Below are positions 1-4,970 of a stretch of DNA of 5,587 bases, piece after piece (the stretch's first letter is position 1; the number at the start of each line of letters is the position of its first letter). The notes below the pieces were generated by a model. It was not told where the DNA came from. It worked only from the letters and a program-made list of their open reading frames with translations, and made no database searches. A program made the translations under genes and the position numbers. The DNA is from Nitrososphaerota archaeon (GTDB lineage Archaea > Thermoproteota > Nitrososphaeria > Nitrososphaerales > CADDZS01). The stretch lies in contig JAPCJU010000096.1 in NCBI GenBank assembly GCA_027886795.1, forward strand, positions 1-5,587, given 5' to 3'.

Positions 1-1
1 T

Positions 2-20
2 CCGCTTTCGACATAAGCGG
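2..20. repeat. Short perfect inverted repeat
   Basis: CCGCTT at 2-7 and AAGCGG at 15-20 pair perfectly around a 7-base loop. It lies beyond the T-run that follows the regulator gene at 281-523, so it is probably not that gene's terminator. Its role is unknown; whatever lies left of position 1 may own it. Confidence 0.4.
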
Positions 21-24
21 CTAT

Positions 25-90
25 TCGAAATTTTCAGAGGATATTAGTCTGAGTATCGAAAATCGATACGGAAAATTATTCTAAAATTTA
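25..90 (+). promoter_or_regulatory. Candidate operator and promoter region
   Basis: Three elements lie in order. TCGAAATTTTCA is at 25-36. A perfect dyad, GTATCGA-AAA-TCGATAC, is at 53-69. An AT-rich stretch at 76-90 contains CTAAAATTTA, which could serve as an archaeal TATA box. The 12-base word and the core TATCG-N5-CGATA both recur, in the same order, on the minus strand at 4281-4329 upstream of a small membrane protein gene. The seen facts are the matches; that this is a transcription-factor site with a promoter pointing right is inference. Nothing beyond a possible short RNA or 27-residue peptide lies downstream. Confidence 0.4.
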
Positions 91-105
91 CTAAAAATCT
101 ATCTC

Positions 106-189
106 ATGTTCAACCACAATCAAATCATCATTTGGGGCAACGTAGAAGATTGGTTGAAAACATTAGTCGAGTTAGTATATCTTTCTTGA
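106..189 (+). CDS. Possible 27-residue microprotein (doubtful)
   Basis: An ATG at 106 opens 27 codons ending in TGA at 187-189. The peptide is mostly hydrophobic and aromatic (two Trp, many Ile/Leu/Val) with a few acidic residues, so it could form one amphipathic helix. It begins 15 bases after the AT-rich element at 81-90, which is somewhat close for a TATA box feeding a leaderless start; ATTATTCT at 76-83 has better spacing. Against it, an ORF this short arises easily by chance, and much of it coincides with an inverted repeat (109-158) that suggests a structured RNA instead. I do not recognise the sequence. Confidence 0.15.
   Translation: MFNHNQIIIWGNVEDWLKTLVELVYLS
109..158 (+). repeat. 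Bulged inverted repeat, possible hairpin RNA
   Basis: Bases 109-121 and 148-158 pair as 7 bp (TTCAACC with GGTTGAA) plus 4 bp (AATC with GATT), separated by a two-base bulge, around a 26-base loop. If transcription starts about 25 bases after the AT-rich element at 76-90, the hairpin would sit at or very near the 5' end of the transcript. No poly-T run follows closely, so a terminator is unlikely. A small RNA is possible but unproven. Confidence 0.3.
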
Positions 190-255
190 TTTTCCGTGAG
201 AGAGTGAACGCGAAATGAATTTGAGGCTTGTTTCAGTGCGAGAGTGTTAGGGCAG

Positions 256-262
256 AAAAAAA
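256..262 (-). terminator. T7 transcription terminator of the winged-helix gene
   Basis: Seven consecutive A on the plus strand read as seven T on the minus strand, starting 18 bases after the TAG stop at 281-283. Archaeal RNA polymerase can terminate at such T-runs without a GC-rich hairpin. Similar T7 runs follow two other minus-strand genes here, at 4059-4065 and 5164-5170. Confidence 0.6.
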
Positions 263-280
263 TTTTCTCAGTACGGGCGA

Positions 281-523
281 CTATACTTGTCTTTTTTGCC
301 TTATGCTATCTAGATGATCCAGACCTGATCCGGTGATCCGATAGCTTCTAATGGAGTTTTTGTTATCGACCAGTTTGACAAGGCGATCTTGAGCTAAACG
401 CTCCAGGTTGACACTGCATCTCCGACCAGACAAGTTGGATAGTTCGGAGATACGCTTCTCTGACAAAATACCCCAAGTTTTCAAAGTAGTTAGGATTCTA
501 ACGGAATCATTGGATTCAAACAT
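281..523 (-). CDS. Small winged helix-turn-helix transcriptional regulator
   Basis: This 80-residue protein is almost entirely one winged-helix DNA-binding domain. Helix 1 covers about residues 4-16 (SVRILTTLKTWG), helix 2 about 21-30 (SEKRISELSNL), and the recognition helix about 33-47, rich in Arg and Ser. A two-stranded wing follows (KLVDNKNSIRSYRIT, about 50-65), then a basic C-terminal helix. Arrangement and size match the many short MarR/ArsR-like archaeal regulators. No ligand or metal site is visible, so its signal is unknown; it probably dimerises or acts through a partner. I chose the ATG at 523 because a TATA-like box at 544-551 is centred about 25 bases upstream, as for a leaderless mRNA. 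A GTG at 541 would add six residues. It stands alone and its target genes cannot be named. Confidence 0.8.
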   Translation of the reverse strand: MFESNDSVRILTTLKTWGILSEKRISELSNLSGRRCSVNLERLAQDRLVKLVDNKNSIRSYRITGSGLDHLDSIRQKRQV

Positions 524-543
524 AGCATTTCTTTCCTGCACTC

Positions 544-551
544 TAATTTAG
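544..551 (-). promoter_or_regulatory. TATA-like box of the winged-helix gene
   Basis: Read on the minus strand the box is CTAAATTA, centred about 25 bases before the ATG at 523, the spacing expected for a leaderless archaeal transcript. A short dyad, GCC-ATTA-GGC, touches it on the upstream side at 552-561 and might be an autoregulatory site; three base pairs per arm is weak evidence. Confidence 0.5.
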
Positions 552-983
552 CCATTAGGCAACCGAATATGCGGCTCCGAGACCGATGAAAAACTTATCT
601 TGCGGCATATCTGTTTCAGGAAGCTTTGCCAATTGCTGCTATGCTGTCTTTTCTCCCGAGGAGGGCGTTAGCCTTTAGACGAGAAGCCTAAAGGTCAATA
701 ATGCCTAGTTTCGACCAGAATGCAAATCTACGTTCTCGCTCCTAGTGAAACATCGGCTTATCGCTTAGAGTTACCCGAAATTCGAAGTAAAAGGAACCTA
801 TTCAATGATGTTCTACTAAGTAGAACGATCGTGCAACAACATATTGTAATATACCGTTTGAGGAAAATACAACTGGAAAACTCTCGAATTGTCGATAATT
901 GTTCTAGAATTAGTGTGGCTTAAGCTCAGGCATAAGGATGGCTCTGCCTTGAGCAAAACAATGTTCGGCGGGCAAGATTGATC
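552..983. other. Intergenic region without a convincing gene
   Basis: About 430 bases separate the divergent regulator and methyltransferase. A 67-codon plus-strand frame at 720-923 and a 77-codon minus-strand frame at 816-1049 overlap each other. Neither encodes a recognisable domain; the first has an AT-containing sequence (TCAATAAT, 695-702) at about promoter distance, so it is not fully excluded. The visible structure is a pair of adjacent inverted repeats at 653-694. The right part is AT-rich with short palindromes (for example TTCTAGAA near 902) that could bind regulators. No tRNA or other known RNA was seen. Confidence 0.5.
653..694. repeat. Two adjacent inverted repeats in intergenic DNA
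   Basis: CTCC-CGA-GGAG lies at 653-663 and CCTTTAG-N9-CTAAAGG at 672-694. Both arms of each are perfect, and together they could form two consecutive hairpins in an RNA from either strand. No T-run follows on either strand, so a terminator is not supported. It may be a protein-binding site or part of an untranslated leader for the region to the right. Confidence 0.35.
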
Positions 984-990
984 CTTTAAT
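984..990 (+). promoter_or_regulatory. TATA-like box of the methyltransferase gene
   Basis: CTTTAAT is centred at 987. Expected transcription start is about 25 bases on, near 1012, which coincides with the second in-frame ATG (1010-1012) rather than the first (1001-1003). This suggests a leaderless mRNA starting at the second ATG, but the box is short and could be coincidental. Confidence 0.35.
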
Positions 991-1000
991 CGCAAAAGCC

Positions 1001-1552
1001 ATGGAAGGTATGCTTTCCTTGAACCCGATTTCTTCGCTCTGGCTTTCAAAACGTCAAGCTAAAGCACGCAGAATGATCAGAGGCAGCACTGTTTTAGATG
1101 TGGGCGCGAGATCAGAAAAAATACGCGCCGATGCTGTGTCAATTGACATCGACAAGAGGGTGAGACCAGATATCTGCGCCTCAATCGAGAGTCTGCCTAT
1201 CAGGACTAGGGCTTTTGATTACATTACCTTGCTTGAGGTAATCGAACATCTGAACGATCCTCAACTCGACAAGGCCATGGAGGAATGTCGCAGGGTTGGT
1301 GACTTGCTTATCGTGTCAACTCCGAACTGCGACTCGAAGGTCTGGGATCAGATAGCCTGGCCACTTTGGAGTCACACTGCTGGCAGAGAATGGATTGGCG
1401 CCCACAAACAATTTTTTGGAAAAAAGTCGTTTGAGGAACTGCTGGAAAGCAAATACGGCATGAAGGTTCTGGAACGAAATTATTCGAGGTGGAATTTGCT
1501 TGTTCGGGCAGCCACGAACCCCAGAAACCTGCTTGAACCAACTTCGATTTGA
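1001..1552 (+). CDS. Class I SAM-dependent methyltransferase
   Basis: The protein (183 residues) has the Rossmann-type methyltransferase core. Motif I is VLDVGARSE (31-39), a variant of the glycine-rich DxGxG loop with Arg where the second Gly is usual. The acidic end of strand 2 is SIDID (47-51), followed by DICASIESLP (57-66) and FDYITLLEVIEHL (72-84), the pattern of the Methyltransf_11/23 families. Strand 5 ends in VSTPN (105-109). The last strands (about 127-172) complete the fold, so it is compact but not truncated. Such enzymes methylate small molecules, lipids, glycans or proteins; the substrate cannot be read from the sequence and no biosynthetic neighbours help. No membrane segment is present, so it is cytosolic. 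A box at 984-990 would favour starting at residue 4 (ATG at 1010). Confidence 0.85.
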   Translation: MEGMLSLNPISSLWLSKRQAKARRMIRGSTVLDVGARSEKIRADAVSIDIDKRVRPDICASIESLPIRTRAFDYITLLEVIEHLNDPQLDKAMEECRRVGDLLIVSTPNCDSKVWDQIAWPLWSHTAGREWIGAHKQFFGKKSFEELLESKYGMKVLERNYSRWNLLVRAATNPRNLLEPTSI

Positions 1553-1697
1553 ACTGAGGAAAAGCGCGAGGGACAGATTCCTTGCTCTGATTTTCAGACG
1601 AGATCCTATTGCCGATTCTGATTCTCTCGGCCTGCGATACCATCCTAGAACTCCACACACATCAAATAGCATTCGACCGATCGGACTTTACTAATCG

Positions 1698-2129
1698 ATG
1701 AAGATTCTATCATTAACGCAACCCGAATCCGTTTCTTGCAACAAAGCGGTGGTAAGATGCATCGAAACTCGATTAAGAAGGTTCGATGAGAAACTCTCTT
1801 GGATTGTATTTTCGAAATTTGAGACTGAGTATGGTCTGGCTCGTGAAGATGTAATCGAGCGGCCCGAGCTTTTTTCAAAAACTATGAGACAAATCTTCCG
1901 TTTCGGTTCGCCTTATGTCGAAAAAGGATTGATCAAGGATTTGAAAAAGGAATTCCAGCTCGAGGAAAAAGAATATTCTGGGCTAGCTGACGTTGTTCTC
2001 GAAATACGAAAATCTAGAAATTATCGCTCGACAATCTTGCACAGTGATTTCTCATTTTCAAAACCAAGAAAGCTCCCGAGAGCGAATGTGCTCAATGAAA
2101 CTATAAACCAAGGTGGAAGTCAAACCTAG
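1698..2129 (+). CDS. NitrOD5-like helical domain protein, function unknown
   Basis: The protein (143 residues) has one all-helical domain at about residues 17-105. Its spacing of conserved positions (FETEYGL at 41-47, REDV at 49-52, PELF at 56-59, IFRFG at 66-70, then VEKGLIKDLKKEF at 74-86) resembles, from memory, the NitrOD5 output domain described in Thaumarchaeota, often joined to sensory or regulatory proteins. Here it is freestanding, without a sensor or DNA-binding domain. The last 35 or so residues are basic and polar, look disordered, and partly overlap the 3' end of the opposing rhomboid gene. A TATA-like CAAATAG at 1663-1669 fits a start a few bases before the ATG. It follows the methyltransferase by 145 bases on the same strand, so co-transcription is possible but unproven. 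The gene is likely real; the family name is less certain. Confidence 0.7.
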   Translation: MKILSLTQPESVSCNKAVVRCIETRLRRFDEKLSWIVFSKFETEYGLAREDVIERPELFSKTMRQIFRFGSPYVEKGLIKDLKKEFQLEEKEYSGLADVVLEIRKSRNYRSTILHSDFSFSKPRKLPRANVLNETINQGGSQT

Positions 2130-2750
2130 GAGGAAGCCGAACTCATGCGCTCTCCAGTTGTAGTCCTCGGTAGGCACGAATATCGGCTCTAGTATGAGAA
2201 TAAACCAAAGAGTAGTCCCAATAAGCGTGATGTAAATTATTGTAAGGGAGTTCCTCCAATATACCTCCCTCGAAGATGACTCTTTCTTGAAACGAAAACT
2301 GAAAAGACCGATTGCGGACAGAGCGAATATGATGGCTTGTGCCGAGACCGCGATAGATGAAGCACCGTACGGAATCATTGCTTCAAGATTGTAAAAGTAA
2401 TTCCAGACAACAGTCGAAATAACTCCTGAGATTATGCTGGCAGAAACGAAGAATATCGACAAGGATCTTCTTCGCGATCGTGCCATTCCAAAAAGTACTG
2501 GGGCAAAAAGAATCACGACCCCCAAGAGTCCAAACACCGTCCCCCACGAGTCGAAAACAGTCCAAGAAAGCAGCACACCCATGTAGTCTGAATTTAGAGC
2601 GAGGAGTACTATGTTCTGACCCATGTATAGAGTGATGAGATTTGACATCACAAGCGCTGTGAATCCCAAGGCCACCAGAAGCAGTCCTGAATCTGAAAGG
2701 ACCTGCCAGATGTTGGAGAGCGTTTGCGAAGCAAAATCCGATCTTTGCAT
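2058..2750 (-). CDS. Divergent rhomboid-like intramembrane serine protease
   Basis: The protein has 230 residues and six predicted membrane segments (about 22-43, 66-88, 96-117, 131-152, 168-188, 200-221), the basic rhomboid core. Segment 4 starts with G129-A-S131-S, matching the GxSx catalytic-serine motif. Segment 6 contains H202-x-x-G205-F-L-x-G209, the HxxGxxxG motif of the catalytic histidine. The two sit in the helices expected for the Ser-His dyad. The usual His and Asn in segment 2 (HxxxN, oxyanion stabilisation) are missing; Asp67, Ser68 and Gly70 occupy that area, so activity is uncertain. Rhomboids cleave single-span membrane proteins inside the bilayer; this one might act on an unknown neighbour. 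The ATG lies 12 bases after the MFS stop with no promoter of its own, indicating co-transcription. Its 3' end overlaps the convergent gene by 72 bases. The alternative is an inactive rhomboid pseudoprotease. Confidence 0.7.
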   Translation of the reverse strand: MQRSDFASQTLSNIWQVLSDSGLLLVALGFTALVMSNLITLYMGQNIVLLALNSDYMGVLLSWTVFDSWGTVFGLLGVVILFAPVLFGMARSRRRSLSIFFVSASIISGVISTVVWNYFYNLEAMIPYGASSIAVSAQAIIFALSAIGLFSFRFKKESSSREVYWRNSLTIIYITLIGTTLWFILILEPIFVPTEDYNWRAHEFGFLLGLTSTLVYSFIEHIRSRELSWF

Positions 2751-2762
2751 AATTTGGTCGTC

Positions 2763-3944
2763 CTACTGACTGGGATAATTCAATGATTTTAGCGAGATCA
2801 AGGCTGTTCCAATGATTCCAAGACTTGCGAAAGCAGCAAGGACTCCATAGCCGATCCGGAAGCTACCTGACCAGTCAAGGATTACCCCGAATAACACAGG
2901 GGATATAACTGATCCCAAGTTGCTGAGGGTATTAAACACTCCAAACGTTGCTCCAGCTGAAAGAATGCCCTGCTTAGATGCATATGGTATGAGCGAAAAA
3001 TCTGGTGCAAAGTATAGATTTGCTCCAAACCCGATTCCCAGTATACTCAGAATCGCAAACAAAATCGAATCAGTGAAACTGAACAATACCGTGAATACCA
3101 TTAGAAGGATCATTGAAACACCCAATGTGATTCTGCTTCCCAGGCGTCTGTCTGAGACTCCTCCCAGAAATGAGCCGACTATCGTCGCTACTCCGATGAG
3201 AGCCACAACTGCTCCTGCAAGTGAGTTTGAAATGTGCAATGTCGTCGTGAGGAAAATCGAAGACCAGGCAAACACTCCAAAAATCACGGCGAGCGAGGCA
3301 AAGTTCGGCAACATTAAAGCGAACATATTACGGGTGAAGATTCCTCGAATCGAAAACGTTTGATTTCGCATTAAGGTCATATCCAGTTTGGTGTGCCATC
3401 TTGCAGGTAAAATCGCGAGCGCTGAAGTAAGAAGTGAAATCAGTATTGTGAAAATTAACGGGGGCCTCCAGTTTATTCCCAAAATCAGCAGGGGGAGCAA
3501 GAATGAAGCCACAAGTTGACCCGCCCCGTTTGCTGTTCCGAAAAAGCTCATTGCCCCGCTTAGTTCGTTTTTTGGAAACCAGCTTGAAATTAATCTCACG
3601 CTCGATGGGAAGACCATACCCCCGGAAGCGCCCGCGATCGCTCGAGAAAGCAAAATCGCGTCGTAGTTGCCACCCGCGATAAACAAGAATGGAGCGAGCG
3701 CCATTACGAAGGATCCAGCGAGCAAGGTCTTTCCTGCACCGTACCGGTCGGCCAGGAAGCCGCTCGGAATCTGCATCGAAGCATACGGAATAAAATAAAC
3801 CGAGGTGATTAATCCGGACTGCGAATTGGACAGCTGCAGTTGACTCGAAACCAATTTAGAAATAGGCGGATAATCCAGGCTTGAAAGAACAAACGAGATC
3901 ATCGAAGCCAGAATCACGAATAGGACGATGTTCTTTCGTTCCAA
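2763..3944 (-). CDS. Major facilitator superfamily (MFS) transporter
   Basis: The protein has 393 residues and about twelve hydrophobic segments, the standard MFS length. Motif A between segments 2 and 3 is G62-F-L-A-D66-R67-Y-G69, and its second-half copy is GGVSD265-R266-R-L-G269. Segment 4 has R101 followed by G105, G108 and P113, the motif B pattern. N-W159-R160 precedes segment 6. It should be a secondary carrier in the cytoplasmic membrane driven by an ion gradient; the substrate cannot be assigned, and organic anion, sugar acid, nitrate-type or drug transport are all possible. The start is TTG at 3944, the only usable start before the first membrane helix, since an in-frame TGA lies 12 bases upstream of it. 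A weak TATA-like sequence occurs at 3969-3977. The downstream rhomboid-like gene follows after 12 bases, so the two form an operon. Confidence 0.9.
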   Translation of the reverse strand: MERKNIVLFVILASMISFVLSSLDYPPISKLVSSQLQLSNSQSGLITSVYFIPYASMQIPSGFLADRYGAGKTLLAGSFVMALAPFLFIAGGNYDAILLSRAIAGASGGMVFPSSVRLISSWFPKNELSGAMSFFGTANGAGQLVASFLLPLLILGINWRPPLIFTILISLLTSALAILPARWHTKLDMTLMRNQTFSIRGIFTRNMFALMLPNFASLAVIFGVFAWSSIFLTTTLHISNSLAGAVVALIGVATIVGSFLGGVSDRRLGSRITLGVSMILLMVFTVLFSFTDSILFAILSILGIGFGANLYFAPDFSLIPYASKQGILSAGATFGVFNTLSNLGSVISPVLFGVILDWSGSFRIGYGVLAAFASLGIIGTALISLKSLNYPSQ

Positions 3945-4058
3945 CGTACTTTTCTTTCAAACCCTACCAGTTATGAAGATTCTCAAAGAAGTCAGCGGTT
4001 CATATCGAGTAAGATTATCGCAACAAGCCGGACTTTCTAGCTTGGAAACTAATTCTGC

Positions 4059-4065
4059 AAAAAAA
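4059..4065 (-). terminator. T7 terminator after the small membrane protein gene
   Basis: Seven A on the plus strand give a T7 run on the minus strand, 14 bases after the TGA at 4080-4082. It matches in length and distance the T7 runs after two other minus-strand genes, which supports both the terminator and the small gene before it. It would separate that gene from the MFS-rhomboid operon. Confidence 0.55.
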
Positions 4066-4079
4066 TCAATTAGATTTGT

Positions 4080-4211
4080 TCACGGAGTTTTCTTGGTTGT
4101 AATTTTTTTCTGCCTTGGCTTGCTCAGAAATTGCCAGAGAGCTCCGAAGATGAAGGCATCGATTACAAGCGCGACAGTGACCAGCAATTGGAGATCACCA
4201 CTGATCGGCAT
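4080..4211 (-). CDS. 43-residue single-span membrane protein
   Basis: This short gene encodes 43 residues: a polar start (MPISGD), one hydrophobic helix at about residues 7-29, and a strongly basic tail (SKPRQKK, ending KKTP). By the positive-inside rule the tail would be cytoplasmic. A T7 terminator lies 14 bases after the stop. Upstream is a TATA-like TATATTTAG (minus strand, 4284-4276) touching a perfect dyad, giving a leader of about 40 bases; a closer CTTAAGTA (about 4240-4247) would instead fit a leaderless start. Residues 17-24 (IDAFIFGA) match 7 of 8 residues of the last span of the four-span protein encoded upstream (4429-4887), hinting at a shared origin or partnership. Function is unknown. 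Longer plus-strand frames across this region look like shadows. Confidence 0.55.
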   Translation of the reverse strand: MPISGDLQLLVTVALVIDAFIFGALWQFLSKPRQKKITTKKTP

Positions 4212-4276
4212 GATACTTGGGTACAGATTCCGGCTCCATTACTTAAGCGAAGAATATCGAAAGCCGGTACATGCCC

Positions 4277-4329
4277 TAAATATATCGCCATCCGATATAG
4301 AAATCGGGACCTGCTTTTGAAAATTTCGA
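4277..4329 (-). promoter_or_regulatory. Candidate operator and TATA box upstream of the small membrane protein
   Basis: Read on the minus strand, TCGAAATTTTCA (4329-4318) is followed 18 bases later by a perfect dyad TATATCG-GATGG-CGATATA (4299-4281), whose right arm runs directly into the TATA-like ATATTTAG (4284-4277). A protein on the dyad would touch or block the TATA/BRE region. The order of elements repeats that at 25-69. Transcription would start near 4255, about 40 bases before the ATG at 4211. The match is seen; regulation is inferred. Confidence 0.45.
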
Positions 4330-4334
4330 GATAG

Positions 4335-4369
4335 AGAAGTCTACGCAGAACTCGCCAAGTTAGACTTCT
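4335..4369. repeat. 9-bp perfect inverted repeat
   Basis: AGAAGTCTA at 4335-4343 pairs fully with TAGACTTCT at 4361-4369 around a 17-base loop. It lies 60 bases past the stop of the four-span gene and just upstream of the promoter elements of the small membrane protein. It could be a transcript-end hairpin of the former or an upstream protein-binding site of the latter. No T-run follows on the minus strand, which argues against a simple terminator. A smaller nested dyad, GTTAGA-CT-TCTAAC, overlaps its right arm at 4359-4372. Confidence 0.45.
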
Positions 4370-4428
4370 AACTCAAATCCGTCTTCATGAGTATTCTAAG
4401 AGCTGCTGAATATTTCTTACATTGTAAG

Positions 4429-4887
4429 TCAATTGATTTGTCTGGATCTGCCTGGATAGATCGAGAGAAACATCACCGTAACTGATAGAATTATTGCTCC
4501 GAAGATCAATGCGTCAATACCGACGAAAAATGTATTGGAGAGCTCAGAGGCTCGCATCAAGGCTAGCGTAACACCAAAGAATATCGCGAACGCACAACCG
4601 ATTGAAAAAGAAAGTGTGTTGAGACGTTTGAATCTCAGCAGGGAAAAGCCCGCAAAAATTGCAGCCGCTCCTCCTAGAACATCCAGTAAGATGAAGGCAT
4701 TAATTGGGACAACATTGTTTACAAGAGTTTCCAAGCTTTGCAGAGAATTCTTTGAAGATAACAAGATCGCGAACAGATCTGCGCCCATCACAATGGAAAG
4801 AACACCTGTCGCTCGGCCGAGAGAAGCTTTCCTCCTTTCATCAAGAATCATATTGTTAATCGGATTTTGAGTTTGAGAATGCAACAC
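4429..4887 (-). CDS. Four-span membrane protein, function unknown
   Basis: The protein has 152 residues with a polar N-terminus and four hydrophobic segments at about 26-44, 60-84, 92-111 and 119-144, ending in a short basic tail (GRSRQIN). I recognise no family; short loops and a few in-membrane acidic residues (Asp37, Asp69, Asp125) are notable. It is complete and belongs in the cytoplasmic membrane, with both ends probably cytoplasmic given the basic residues at 18-25 and 147-149. The start is GTG at 4887: a TATA-like AAATAGTT is centred about 24 bases upstream, as for a leaderless mRNA, while the ATG at residue 13 has no such box. The TATA-like box lies inside a palindrome (4897-4921), so repression is plausible. 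No T-run follows the stop; a 5-bp hairpin (4416-4428) sits directly behind it. Confidence 0.75.
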   Translation of the reverse strand: MLHSQTQNPINNMILDERRKASLGRATGVLSIVMGADLFAILLSSKNSLQSLETLVNNVVPINAFILLDVLGGAAAIFAGFSLLRFKRLNTLSFSIGCAFAIFFGVTLALMRASELSNTFFVGIDALIFGAIILSVTVMFLSIYPGRSRQIN

Positions 4888-4896
4888 AGTTAATGA

Positions 4897-4921
4897 AAGG
4901 GAAACGTAACTATTTTCCCTT
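4897..4921 (-). promoter_or_regulatory. Promoter embedded in a palindromic operator
   Basis: AAGGGAAA-N9-TTTCCCTT is a perfect 8+8 bp dyad. Its left part and 9-base centre, read on the minus strand, contain AAATAGTT, a TATA-like box centred about 24 bases before the GTG start at 4887. A dimeric repressor bound here would directly exclude TBP/TFB, a common archaeal mode of repression. The dyad and spacing are seen; the repressor is inferred and unidentified. Confidence 0.5.
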
Positions 4922-4970
4922 GTGAACCGGCAGTATGAAACTTCAAGCTATCGAAAGTTGCTAGTATCCA

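Noticed and set aside
125..131. Box C-like ATGATGA on the minus strand, suggesting a C/D box RNA
   Set aside because: The nearest box D-like CTGA on that strand (plus 35-38) is about 90 bases away and no convincing C'/D' pair lies between them.
720..923. 67-codon plus-strand frame in the intergenic region
   Set aside because: No recognisable domain, overlaps another frame on the opposite strand, and the only promoter hint is a weak AT-containing box. Kept as a note in the intergenic entry.
816..1049. 77-codon minus-strand frame running into the methyltransferase start
   Set aside because: Overlaps the start of a well-supported gene, shows no domain and has no box or terminator.
1500..1694. 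Possible frameshifted extension of the methyltransferase in another frame
   Set aside because: The methyltransferase already contains all core strands to its end, and the overlapping frame shows no methyltransferase-like sequence.
1698..1708. ATGAAGATTCT repeated at 1698 and about 3974
   Set aside because: An 11-base match is expected by chance in a window of this size, and the second copy is in the weak promoter region of the MFS gene on the other strand.
2920..3363. 147-codon frame opposite the MFS gene
   Set aside because: A shadow of the MFS coding strand; the MFS motifs are unmistakable.
3928..4320. 130-codon plus-strand frame between the MFS and four-span genes
   Set aside because: It overlaps the MFS start, its hydrophobic part lies antisense to the better-supported 43-residue gene, and its remainder is low in recognisable protein character.
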